From assembly GCA_965644295.1 (NCBI GenBank), contig CBFFRP010000410.1, positions 248,001 to 312,000 on the forward strand: a stretch of DNA of 64,000 nucleotides. The letters are read 5' to 3'. This document shows positions 36,996 to 46,872 of this stretch, in pieces; position 1 is the first letter of the stretch, and each line of letters opens with the position of its first letter. This DNA is from Paraphysomonas bandaiensis (taxonomy: Eukaryota; Chrysophyceae). The position numbers and the translations under genes were made by a program. Below the pieces are notes generated by a model. That model was not told the origin of the DNA. It saw only the letters and a list, made by a program, of their open reading frames with translations, and did no database searches.

Positions 36996-39278
36996 ATGGC
37001 AGATGATGTTAGACGAGCTAATGTTCAGGCGAAATGCCGTATGATTATTGAGTGTCTTCAGAAGATACTAACGAGTGAAGATACAGCGGCTGATGTTCGG
37101 CCCCATATCAGTGACGTGATCAACAGATGCGATACGATTTTAACTAACTTAAATCCAACAAAAGTTGCTCTCTATGGCGGCACAGGAGTGGGTAAATCGC
37201 GATTCATCAATCAGTTACTTCAAGAGCCTGTTGTTATAGCGGGTGCACAGTCAAAGTCATCCACTTCAGTGGTGAGTGAGATTGTCTCTCGGTCAGACAT
37301 GAAGACATACAAAGCAACGGTGTATTTCATATCAACCCGAACTATGAAGGAACGCCTTGAATATGTGGCGGAAATGCTGCAGGAGAATCGTGCACTCGAA
37401 GGAAATAGCAGACTCGAAGCTATAATGACTGTGGTAAGGCACTGCTTCAGAAACGACCTTAGCTTTGAGAACCCCACTCCACTAACTCCAGACGAAGAAA
37501 ACCGTGTACTCTTACAGAACATTGGGCGCCAGCCACTAGTGCTTGAGCAAAACTCCTTGGTGGAGTTACGAGAGGCCCTGACGATCTATTCTCATCTACC
37601 TGCAAACAATGCGCCACCCGATCAATGGCAGGCCATGACTGTGGACTTTATTCGCATCGAAGGAAACTTTGAACACCTTCCCAGCAATGTGATTGTGGTG
37701 GATTCTCCGGGTCTCTTTGATGCGGTGGACATGAAGTCCCAGCGAGCCCTTGAGGTTGTGGATTCTTGGCAGCAGATTTGGTTCACGGATCGGACTAGTA
37801 GATTTCTGAAAAAGAGACAAGAACAACAGGCTTTTCGAGAGCTGTGTGCGACAGAATTGCGCATGAAAAAAGTTTCTGTTGTATGCACGTATGCCGATGA
37901 AATGTTGGGCATGGAAGGTGACTGTGGTGACGATCCCCACACACCAGCAGATCTGGATTTCGAAAGGATGGAAATAAATGCCAGAAACCATATCATTGAA
38001 GTCTTGTGTAGGGGCGACGCGGACGATGTTCGTAGAGAAGTGCGCATACCAGTCGGATTTGTATCGAATGCACGACGTAAGGACGATCAATTTGGCATGG
38101 AGTACTGGCGCAATAGGTTGGGAGCGCTTGGAGCAATGCAGGGTGAAACTTTAAATGCTATGGAGGACGCGCTGACTGAAGTCATCGGCATGCTAGAGAC
38201 TCTAGGCTTGCGAAATCCTCCACCTAATTTCCCCCAGGGCAATTTGGATGATCTGATCCGAAATATTCGTGCAGCGATTGATACACTCATGGATAAATAC
38301 GCCAACAGGTTTTCCAATCGTGATCAGGTTTACCGATTGTATAGTAACATCTGTGACACTGGTGATTGGGATGATATTCATGGGAATACTTGGAATTCTG
38401 TTATGGACACCGTCCGCAGAGGAATATTTCAGTCGAAAGGCAGACCGCGTCAATACATTGATGTCAACACTGATATTAGCAGCGCGTGGGTTCGAGCTGA
38501 GGATAGAAATATCCGAAATCTGAGGGAGCAGTTCGCTACATTTAGAAACGAAATTCGCCAACTGGAGAGTCAGTGGCAAGAAAAGCCAGCAGGATTCGCT
38601 AAGAGCCTTCGCATCGATGTTGACCGTTGGCAGAACCGCACAACTGTAGTAATGCGGCATGCGTTCGATGTTGCTACTCTCGCCGATCAGATTCGTACCG
38701 ATTTCACTGATGAGAAAGTATATGGACCAAGAGGAAAGAAAGAGAAATATCCAAAGAAAGGTGAAATTCGTAAACAGGTGACTCGTCTGCTGGATAGGCA
38801 GCGTTTGTATCGCGACAACCTGCTGAGGGAAGTAGACGCATTGCAAGCAGCGATTCTGCGCTACATCCAGCCTGTTCAAGAACTGAATCAAAATACTGTG
38901 ACTATCATCACCGGATTGATCCACACACTTAAACGCCTTCCTGATCAAGATAGGTTCTATCTCAACGAAGATCGTGTGCCTGTTGACTTCGTTTGCCCGC
39001 TGACCATGGAAATAATGAACGATCCTGTGTTGGTTGAGGATGGATGTATATTTGAACGCGATGCTATTAATCGCTATTTTGGTAGTCGCCATGAAGCTCC
39101 CTGTCCGCTTTGCAGAAGGCTTATCCGTATCAATGATATCATGCCTCATGACTTCCTCAGGTACCGCATCACTCTCTGGCGGGAGCAGAATCGCATTGAA
39201 GAGCCCGGTGAGTGGTGGATCGGTTTGTGGGAGGATATTGTTGCTCGTCTTCAAAACAATGCTGAAGACAACGGATAG
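36996..39278 (+). CDS. Dynamin/SLIP-GC-like GTPase fused to a C-terminal U-box
   Basis: An intronless gene of 760 residues from ATG 36996. A GTP-binding domain starts with a P-loop GGTGVGKS (residues 61–68), then a Ser/Thr-rich switch I, DSPG (about 236–239) and a TYAD motif near 294 where NKxD would stand. A long helical region with charged coils covers about 400–640, like the stalk of dynamin-like GTPases. Residues ~657–719 form a U-box (DFVCPLTMEIMNDPVLVEDG, then APCPLCRRLI), the RING-like E2-binding fold of ubiquitin ligases. I know of no well-described protein with this domain pair. A GTP-driven machine that ubiquitinates its target, perhaps at membranes or in cell defence, is inference. 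The start was chosen because upstream in-frame sequence is low-complexity. Confidence 0.88.
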   Translation: MADDVRRANVQAKCRMIIECLQKILTSEDTAADVRPHISDVINRCDTILTNLNPTKVALYGGTGVGKSRFINQLLQEPVVIAGAQSKSSTSVVSEIVSRSDMKTYKATVYFISTRTMKERLEYVAEMLQENRALEGNSRLEAIMTVVRHCFRNDLSFENPTPLTPDEENRVLLQNIGRQPLVLEQNSLVELREALTIYSHLPANNAPPDQWQAMTVDFIRIEGNFEHLPSNVIVVDSPGLFDAVDMKSQRALEVVDSWQQIWFTDRTSRFLKKRQEQQAFRELCATELRMKKVSVVCTYADEMLGMEGDCGDDPHTPADLDFERMEINARNHIIEVLCRGDADDVRREVRIPVGFVSNARRKDDQFGMEYWRNRLGALGAMQGETLNAMEDALTEVIGMLETLGLRNPPPNFPQGNLDDLIRNIRAAIDTLMDKYANRFSNRDQVYRLYSNICDTGDWDDIHGNTWNSVMDTVRRGIFQSKGRPRQYIDVNTDISSAWVRAEDRNIRNLREQFATFRNEIRQLESQWQEKPAGFAKSLRIDVDRWQNRTTVVMRHAFDVATLADQIRTDFTDEKVYGPRGKKEKYPKKGEIRKQVTRLLDRQRLYRDNLLREVDALQAAILRYIQPVQELNQNTVTIITGLIHTLKRLPDQDRFYLNEDRVPVDFVCPLTMEIMNDPVLVEDGCIFERDAINRYFGSRHEAPCPLCRRLIRINDIMPHDFLRYRITLWREQNRIEEPGEWWIGLWEDIVARLQNNAEDNG

Positions 39279-40087
39279 AGATGTGGTGTAGTTTCGCTGG
39301 GTTAAGATATTGTGATTTCGAACATCTGAAAGTAAAAAAACGAAAATAACTATATAATCTATAATATGCATTTATTTATACTATGGCTATGTATATGTGA
39401 TTGTGGGCTACGTGGGCAAGAACCTACCCTATATATGAAAGGGTCAATTACTTAGTTGCTGATGTGTTTTGCCGTTCTATTTGCCCCATATTGACAGCGT
39501 AACTAATCACTGCGTGCGGCCCACTCGTGGGTGCTGCGACCACGCACTTCTATCTATGTACACATTGCATAGTTCCCCACCCGGGTTCTCACTTTATATT
39601 CAGCGCTGAATATCGTGTGGTAATGATGTAGCTAGTTGGGTTCAGTAGGTAGCTAGCAAATAACGTATGGGACTTAATCAAGTATTAGTTAGGTACCCAC
39701 CCGGCTCAACCTAAGTACGCGCTCAGAATGGGGCAGAAGACACTTATATCAGTGAAATGGAAACTTTGTTTTTCAAGAAAATATTAACATAATTAATACA
39801 GAATGTAAATTGAAAAATGAAGTAACAATATCCTACGAAATTGACTATATCTCATTCACCTCTATAGCAAAAGAACATTCACATCCACTTTTAGTGTTAG
39901 TAGAAAGGCAGAGAAGCTATGTAACCCTACTTCAAATTATTACAATACTAATCAACGCAGCCTTTTCTCTCTGCGAAATATATAACTTCACAGCTAAAAC
40001 GACTACAAACACAAGTTGTAACTTAACCACGTGACATCAACCCTCAATATCTATGCAGATTTTATAAACACTAAGCTGGACAGAAAC
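39279..40087. other. Convergent gap carrying a 92-bp repeat copy
   Basis: No gene supported. The second copy of the GC-rich repeat lies at 39482–39573 and is followed by a GC-richer stretch to about 39730. The rest is AT-rich. Confidence 0.55.
39482..39573. repeat. 92-bp GC-rich dispersed repeat, copy 2
   Basis: Matches 34125–34216 with about four substitutions. This copy has a perfect CCCA/TGGG inner stem. No Copia coding remnant is visible beside it, so it may be a solo fragment. Confidence 0.9.
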
Positions 40088-41582
40088 TTAATTGTTACTC
40101 TTCTGCATATGAACTGACGGACCATACTCAACGTAGTCTTCCCGAGATATCCACATTTGCTGAAAAGATCCACATATTGAAAGTATAGAGCCACCAATCC
40201 AAGCTGCATGATGCTTCTCGATCGGATCTTGTGATCCAATAACCTTTGCCTATAAGTACAGTATTATTATACATATACCCTTTAAAAATAGCGACTAAGC
40301 TAAACTCACCTTGGCGCAACTAGGCGCAACCTTGGAAATATCCTCAGCTAACCTCGTCGCTATACCATCACATAGTGAACCACCACCAACAAGAATAATA
40401 TTATTCAATAGCTCTCTGCGAATATCTACATCACAGTTAGCAACTGCAGTAAACACTAACTCTGGCAGGGGCGCAGCGGCCATAGATATATCACGATTGT
40501 AAATGCTAATCCTTTGCTGAAATTTTTCAAATGTGTGCTCATATGTACTTGAAAAGTAATCACGCTCTACACACTTGCATATTTCCTCCGACGGATATAT
40601 CAACGTGCCATCAGGTAGTTCATAGGGTGGGATATCTGCTACATCACTACTCGACCCAGAAGATTTATCAGAAGAAATAAAAGACATCCAATGCTTCAAG
40701 TCTCGAATTGTGTCTGATGTGTGCATTTGAAGGAACGAATTACTTACGCATGACAGCGTCTGCTTCCCAAAAACAGATGGTGGTTGAAAACTAGACAACT
40801 GTATTTTCTTGTGACCTTTGAGAACCTTATCTTTCACCAGGTCGTCGAAATAGTTTCCCCCTTGATTCGAACAAACCATAGAGCGAGTGAGGGCAAATCC
40901 GTCCACAACAGGTACAACACGAAGGTGACTTGCACCAATATCTACAATTAGACTTGTCTGGCGTGCAAAACAAAATGAACTCAATGCAGCATTGTGGCAA
41001 AAATACGCTGCAGGGAGCTGCATACTCTCGAATAATATTTCAAGCATCTGTAGTAGAAGTAAGTTATCTGAAAAAATTAGAAAGAAAGAAAAAACCTTTT
41101 CTTTTCGTTCATTTGTTGAGAAGTAGTTTTCAGCGAGTAGAAGTGGATACTTAACATCGGAGTTCCCTCGATTAGTTTCACGAATGCCGTGTTTTAATAT
41201 ACTTTCAGTTGCACACCAATCAATGCCTTCAATAGGGATTAGAGTAAGATTATAAATGCAGTGTGACATACTCTCAGGAGTAACAGCTTTCTTAATTTCC
41301 ATTCCCTCTCTACACACTCTCAGAGCAGAGTCTCCAATATAAAAATCATTAGGGCTGGTTTCCTTGTAACCGACATCCTGTATGGACACCTTAACAATAC
41401 TGTTAATATATAGAAAGGTGTGTACCGTTCTCATAACGAGGGAAGGTGTATCGTATCCTGCAGAGCCAAACCTACAGAGACTATTCCCCATATCAACAAC
41501 ATTAGCGCCGACTTCATCTGAATTAAAACAAAATCAGACAATCAGATAATAATAATAATCTTATCGTACCACCACAAAGCAT
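40088..41582 (-). CDS. ARP4: Actin-related protein 4 (ARP4/BAF53 type)
   Basis: Exons 41582–41570, 41517–41426, 41377–41096, 41047–40310 and 40249–40088 give 428 residues. The spliced start M-L-C-G-DEVGANVVDMG is the ARP4 signature. Actin-fold landmarks follow: LIVDIGASHLRVVPVVDG (phosphate-2 loop), NNIILVGGGSLCDG (adenosine pocket) and AAWIGGSIL near the C terminus. ARP4 is a nuclear subunit of chromatin complexes such as NuA4, INO80 and BAF. Two in-frame introns (48 and 51 nt) could be misread as coding; both end in good acceptors and their removal restores family alignment. Residues about 290–315 hold a Ser/Asp-rich insertion. Divergent from the gene at 42163. Confidence 0.9.
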
Positions 41583-42162
41583 GATGACGTCAGAGTGAGG
41601 TGTGTAGAGTCTATCTGGTTGGTAATAAGCAGCACAGTCGACTTTAATGAGTGATAATGCTGAATATACATACATGTACGCTCGTTCAGATGCCACTGTA
41701 TTCCTGCTGTATTCAGAGGGGTATACTATTCACCAATCAATTGTACGGAATACACACAGTATACCGTACATATACAGCAGAATACACAACATTTTTGAAC
41801 TCAAAAATCACCATGAAAATTCAGGATTTTCAGCTGACCTAAAAAACTCCGACAAAAAAATAACCGCTTAACCGCCCCCTACAAATACACACACCTCCAA
41901 CACCTCGCTCGTACTTATGTATGTATACTGCAGGGCAGTGTAGGTGCAGCAGGCAGCAGTGTGATATAACGCATACGTTAAGAGTGAGGTGAGTGCAGTG
42001 CAGTGGATCATCTGAGCACATCTGATCTACAGTAAGCTGTACATATTAAACTATCAGGACGCATTAGACTCCTTTAATGGGGTTTAATAGTATCACTCTA
42101 TACATCAGTCACAGCACTGATATGACTGTCGTGATATCTGACTACTAAACAGAGTCGTTCGT
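41583..42162. promoter_or_regulatory. Divergent promoter region (ARP4 / helical protein)
   Basis: 580-bp head-to-head gap with CCTGCTGTATT (about 41703), ATACAGCAGAATA (about 41773) and GTATACTGCAG (about 41923), again the shared word family. No gene supported. Confidence 0.5.
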
Positions 42163-44070
42163 ATGGACTTAGAGACTGCAGAGATCTCATCTAGAGTATA
42201 TAATACTCGACCCAGTAAACAGCTCAGCTATGCTCCTGTCAGGGGCAAGAGGACAGACGCTGGAGACAGCGATGAAGACAAACCCACAGCGAATGAAGCG
42301 GTTTCTGATAACGACATAGCGGCTGATTCTGGAAGTAAGCATTATGTATCTGAGCCGTCCACAGAAGAAGTAAATAACGTGCGGTCAGAGGCACAGTCGA
42401 ACTCTGGAGGAGCTAATTGTCCACCAAATGCTCTCGCTATTAAATTAATAACTAAACTAAACCAAAAGTTGTCTGGTCGGATTGAACGGATCGAACAGGC
42501 GAAGTATATATCCCAAGCTCTACTAAAGTTACGCAAACTTTATTTGATCGATAACAGCATTTTTATGGTTATTATGAAAGAAGATCTTACAGGAAGGCTT
42601 CTCGCAAACACGGAGTACATCTGTCGCTATGAATTTTTAACGGAAGAATGTTTCAATTTTATTGTACCAATATCAAGGTGCCCTGAAATTCGTTTTACAG
42701 CTATGGATGATTTCTTGAACAACCAATGTCTGGTGTTTTGCTTGACGTCAATTCGTTATTTCAAGCACAATGCGAGTATTAGGACTCAATCGCTTGAATT
42801 GATTTCTAGAATAGTTGACTTTATTGATGGTGCTGTGGCATGTGACGACACTACCCAAAAAGCTGTGGAACGCGCAAGAAGAGTTGACGACACAGCCTTC
42901 ATTGTTCACCAATTTTTGCTTCATGGTGCAGCATCATCTCTTCCAAACGTATTGTCTACTTTCCTTGAAGCATCATCGGACATTGGTGTTTCACGTGTTC
43001 TGAAATGTAGGTGCATTTAAGTTCTATATTACTTGAGTAATGTGTGCCTCTCAGGTATTAAATTTTTGCTTGCTGAAACAACGAATGAAGTTGCCACGAC
43101 CATTGCAATGAATAGCAGATGGTCTGCACTAAGAGATTGTTTAACAGTTCTAAAGCGGAGGATGCCTGAATCACAACTTGGGGCTGCTGTTGTCATCACG
43201 GGGTAAATCACCATATAATCGTATGATATGATCCTAACGTTAATATATTGGTGTAGGCTTACTGCTAGTAGCGTAATGGTTGCTGAAAAGCTCATTGAAC
43301 TCCGCGGATGGGACATACTGAGTTCGTTTTTGACTACTCCTGATTTCGACACTACAGGTAGATTTGTAGCCATTATTTCACTGTAGTGTGACCTTTCTGC
43401 AGCTATACCAGCTTCATGGCTGCAGAAATCGATGAGCATTATGAAAACAATGCAGATGAGGAATACTGGGTCCGCGCATATTGATATTCCTCCCTCTCTA
43501 GAGGCCTACATAGCTAACCCACTGCAAAGTGATAATCTTCAATCCCTTGATCAGTTGCAATCAGGAATGAGTGATAGAGACTTAGCTACAGACTCAGGTC
43601 CTCTTGGTGGCGGTTTATCTGCCAATCATGCACGACAGATTACCTCACCAAAGTTATCTACAATGCCTAATAGCTATTGGTATAATGCTGATAACAGAAA
43701 ACCGAACAGTGGATCCCACCAGTCTACCCTCAAAGAACGGTTACAGAACAGTCCTTTTGGGGACGGAAAAAAAATCCTTGAAATGCAAGAACGTCGTGCA
43801 AAAAATGCACGGCGGTACCAACAAAAGCTGTCTGCTAGTTCGACATCGAAACCAAAACGCCGGGGCGATGACATGAGTAGCGCGGTGAAATCGAAAGAAG
43901 TACAGGATGTCTCCAGTGTGTATACAAAGCAGGCTGCCATAGCTGAAAGGCTTTTTGGACACACTCCGGGTAATCCAGATGATGGAATGGGCAAATCAGC
44001 AATAGATTCGTTGTCTCATGACGAAAAATTGGAAGTGATGATTATGCAAGTACGGGAAGCTCTCAATTAA
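42163..44070 (+). CDS. Unrecognised helical-repeat-like protein
   Basis: Exons 42163–43006, 43055–43202, 43257–43357 and 43403–44070 (TAA) give 586 residues with consistent phases. About 95 disordered acidic residues come first. A helical region (about 95–400) looks like ARM/HEAT-type repeats, for example LLKLRKLYLIDNSIFMVIM and LTASSVMVAEKLIELRGW. The C-terminal 200 residues are Ser/Asn/Gln-rich and basic, with an Arg/Lys/Gln helix (about 480–500). No signal peptide or membrane segment. I do not recognise the family; a cytosolic or cytoskeletal scaffold is a guess. It is convergent with the cyclase gene, across Copia debris. Confidence 0.75.
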
Positions 44071-44658
44071 CCATGCTTAGTTATATTTGTATCATTACTT
44101 TGCTGGTTCTATGTGATATGCGCTATCTTTGCGTAAAATGACAACGCAGATGGTTACGGTTAACTTGCAGATAGTGATTGTACAGTGATAATGTGTACCT
44201 CATATACATACGAGTATGCAACATTAATAAACAGAAATAATACAGATTAGTTCATACCGGATTGTCCACCACATAATGAGGAGTTACTATCTAAACAGAC
44301 TATATATCATATATATAATATACCGAAGTGAATGTCCTATTATTAGTTATTAGCAATAGTCGTTTAGGATCCAGAACTAATTTAGCATTGTAATTTAACT
44401 GTGAGTAGTGCTTAACTCTGATATCCTATTATTTAATGCTACGAAAGCTGCTTGTGCGTCACCGCAAGCACCAAGGTGCAATCACTTTCGCTCTCCTATC
44501 ACTCAAAGCAAACGCAAAGAGCAAGCAGAATGTTGACACCTGTTATCTGCTGACTTCAGGATTTTTGAGTCCTTAGGGTGAACATCCAAGATGCTTGACA
44601 CTAGCAGTTTGAGGACTTTGCCTTCAGGGCCTCACTTGTGTATACACCATCACCAAAT

Positions 44659-44930
44659 TTATGCACAATCACCGGTTATTAGACGAGTTTGTATTGCATA
44701 ATGTATTAGTCCTATGGAGGCGTGTGCAAGTCTTTTATGAGCTAAGACTGCAGGTGGTTCAGAGGCAGTTAAGGCGAGGTGGAATTCGTCAATGGGAGCA
44801 TCAAATTTCATATAGACCTCCAACATGCTGGCCTTTCGATAGCAGTATACCATCTTTGATTATCTCCAAGGACTGATTTCTGAATATAATTTCATATCCG
44901 AGGTCGTCTAATTGACTGATGGAAACAAGA
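44659..44930 (-). mobile_element. Copia remnant: end of protease / GAG-pre-integrase domain
   Basis: Reading the minus strand across a frame change gives SVSQLDDLGYEIIFRNQ, then KGQHVGGLYEI, then HKRLAHASIGLIHYA. These are the LISV..L..GY and H.RLGH landmarks of the Copia region between protease and integrase. The fragment is short and broken. Confidence 0.85.
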
Positions 44931-45664
44931 GTCCTAGAAGCTTGGTCCACATATTTGCGTTTTTATGATTATACCAAGTCTTCCATGACCTAAGGATATC
45001 ATTGTTAACCCTGATTTGGCTGTTTGAATTTCGGTGGGACATTCAACTTATTTATTAAGATATCTGGCTTCACGTGTGGTGGATACTGTGCGCCTAGAGC
45101 AGAGATCCCATTCCCGCTTCTTGTTCAGAAACAAATTGTGATTCATCGCTTATTATCAGGTAAACAACCCCTCCATATAATCTCTTCCTTTCTGTTGTAC
45201 TGACCAAGGACCACTGTCTTAATAGTCTGCTAATTGGTCGGAGTCGTTGTGGTAATTTTCGGTGCTCTGATGAGTCTGAAATTTAACTTTCTTGAATTTC
45301 CCACTGGTAGCTTTATTTCCAGATAAATTCTACATTTGTTGAATCTTTTCCCAGGAGCGCTTGCAAAATCTAGATATGTCCCTTTCCATTGCATCTGAAG
45401 CAAGTATTGAACATCTCCGTTTTTGTTGCTCTTTTCGTTGTAGTTGGGTTTTTGTTGCTCAGACCTAATATTACCGCACAAGCGATCAAGACCTCATCTC
45501 ACGAATTCGACAAGACATCGTATCGGATGAAAATATGACCAGCTTCCCTTGAGGTGGGTCCATTTTTCCGGATGTCTGTTTATTCGTCAGGACCCAAAGA
45601 CGTCTACAAGTGACGCTTATTAGTGTTAGTGCCAGTGTCGTCCCTTGTACCACATAAGAGTTCG

Positions 45665-45770
45665 GCTATGAGTGAGCAGTGAGCAGAATGTTGTCTGCTG
45701 CCTATTTCCCGGAGAAATATCTCCGGTACTTATCCCCCAGAACACTATGAAATGGTGCGAGTCTGACTTT
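45665..45770. repeat. Dispersed repeat shared with 59316–59440
   Basis: Shares TACTTATCCCCCAGAACAC and GAGTCTGACTTT plus a preceding GGAGAAATATCTCC-like inverted word. The partner stretch near 44445–44490 shares CCGCAAGCACCAAGGTGC with 59288–59305. Together they look like two ends of one element family, perhaps LTR pieces. Confidence 0.75.
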
Positions 45771-46872
45771 TTTTAAGGTATTATATGTTTGTTTCTGTGG
45801 ATGTTTGAATGTTCCTAAATATTGATGACATTTATCTAACCTTGGTTAGGAAACAATATATTTCCACAGTAGACTGTATATATATTGCACAGAATTATAC
45901 AGTAGTATGATTAGATATAATCCTAATAATGGTTCAGTCCAGTTGTCAACAACACAGCTACATATATATTCTATGATAATCTTCAAGTTGTGAAGTATTA
46001 GAATTTTACCAGATTTCCAATAAAGTATTGAAATGTTCATAGCATGTACCACATGTAGAATACGATACAGCAATATATGTCGAGATATATCTACCACATA
46101 CAACACAATGTTCCCTACTTTTTCCGTACATATTTGTTGATAAAAATGAAAAAATATCATAGTTTGTAAGTTTTAGTTAGAACTAGACTTACTACACTGA
46201 AGTTATCCATATTCTAATATACCTGAAACTGGACAATCACTTTCCAAAAAAGACTATAATGCTGTTGCGAAAGCCAAAGCGGATTGGAGAACACACTCAC
46301 TCGATCTAAGAAGGCGCAGTTCAAACGTTTTATTTGGACAGGAATGATGAAGAAGAAAAAGAAAATGATGGTGTCGACTCACTGATGTGAGGACACGAAG
46401 CGCACCAAGAACAATAGCAACTACGCACGGCCTAACCAACTTGGTACCGCTGCTTGAAGCATATTTGCTGTAAAAAGGCTTTCTAGTATAGCAAATATCA
46501 ACATGAGTGATCTGCACACTGCACATATCCATCATGGATCAATGGCACCTCATCGATTGGAGGCCATAATGTTCTAAGTTACGCTCTGTGGAATGCAAGT
46601 ACAGTTAAAGGTGCTATTCGTGCTTGTAATGAATAACTAATTTAATTAGACTATAATTGGCACCTTCGTTAGTGTACACGACTAACTCAAATCCATAGCT
46701 CGTATATCATATCGTACTCAACACATTATCATTAATTATTACCATATTCTCGATGGATATTACATTCAACACTCACTTCGTCTGGTTTAAACAATCTACT
46801 CATGTGCACAAATATCTTCTCATATCCATTAATCTGAAATTATTTATCGCAATCCACTACTTGAAGCGACAT

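Larger units (their letters stand above)
44071..46872. other. Large convergent gap holding Copia and dispersed-repeat debris
   Basis: 2.8 kb without a supported host gene. It contains a Copia pol fragment (44659–44930, minus) and two stretches (44445–44560 and 45665–45770) that match the two halves of the small insertion at 59154–59450. The rest is AT-rich. Confidence 0.55.

Noticed and set aside
38202-39371. 389-codon minus-strand frame
   Set aside because: Antisense shadow of the GTPase–U-box gene; its composition is the complement of real codons.
40710-40752. Possible intron starting GTAAGT in the ARP4 gene
   Set aside because: Removing it breaks the frame, and leaving it in keeps the actin-fold alignment.
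44445-45775. Complete Copia element with two LTRs
   Set aside because: The two end-like stretches resemble two halves of the 59-kb insertion rather than copies of each other, and only a short pol fragment lies between, so an intact element cannot be claimed.
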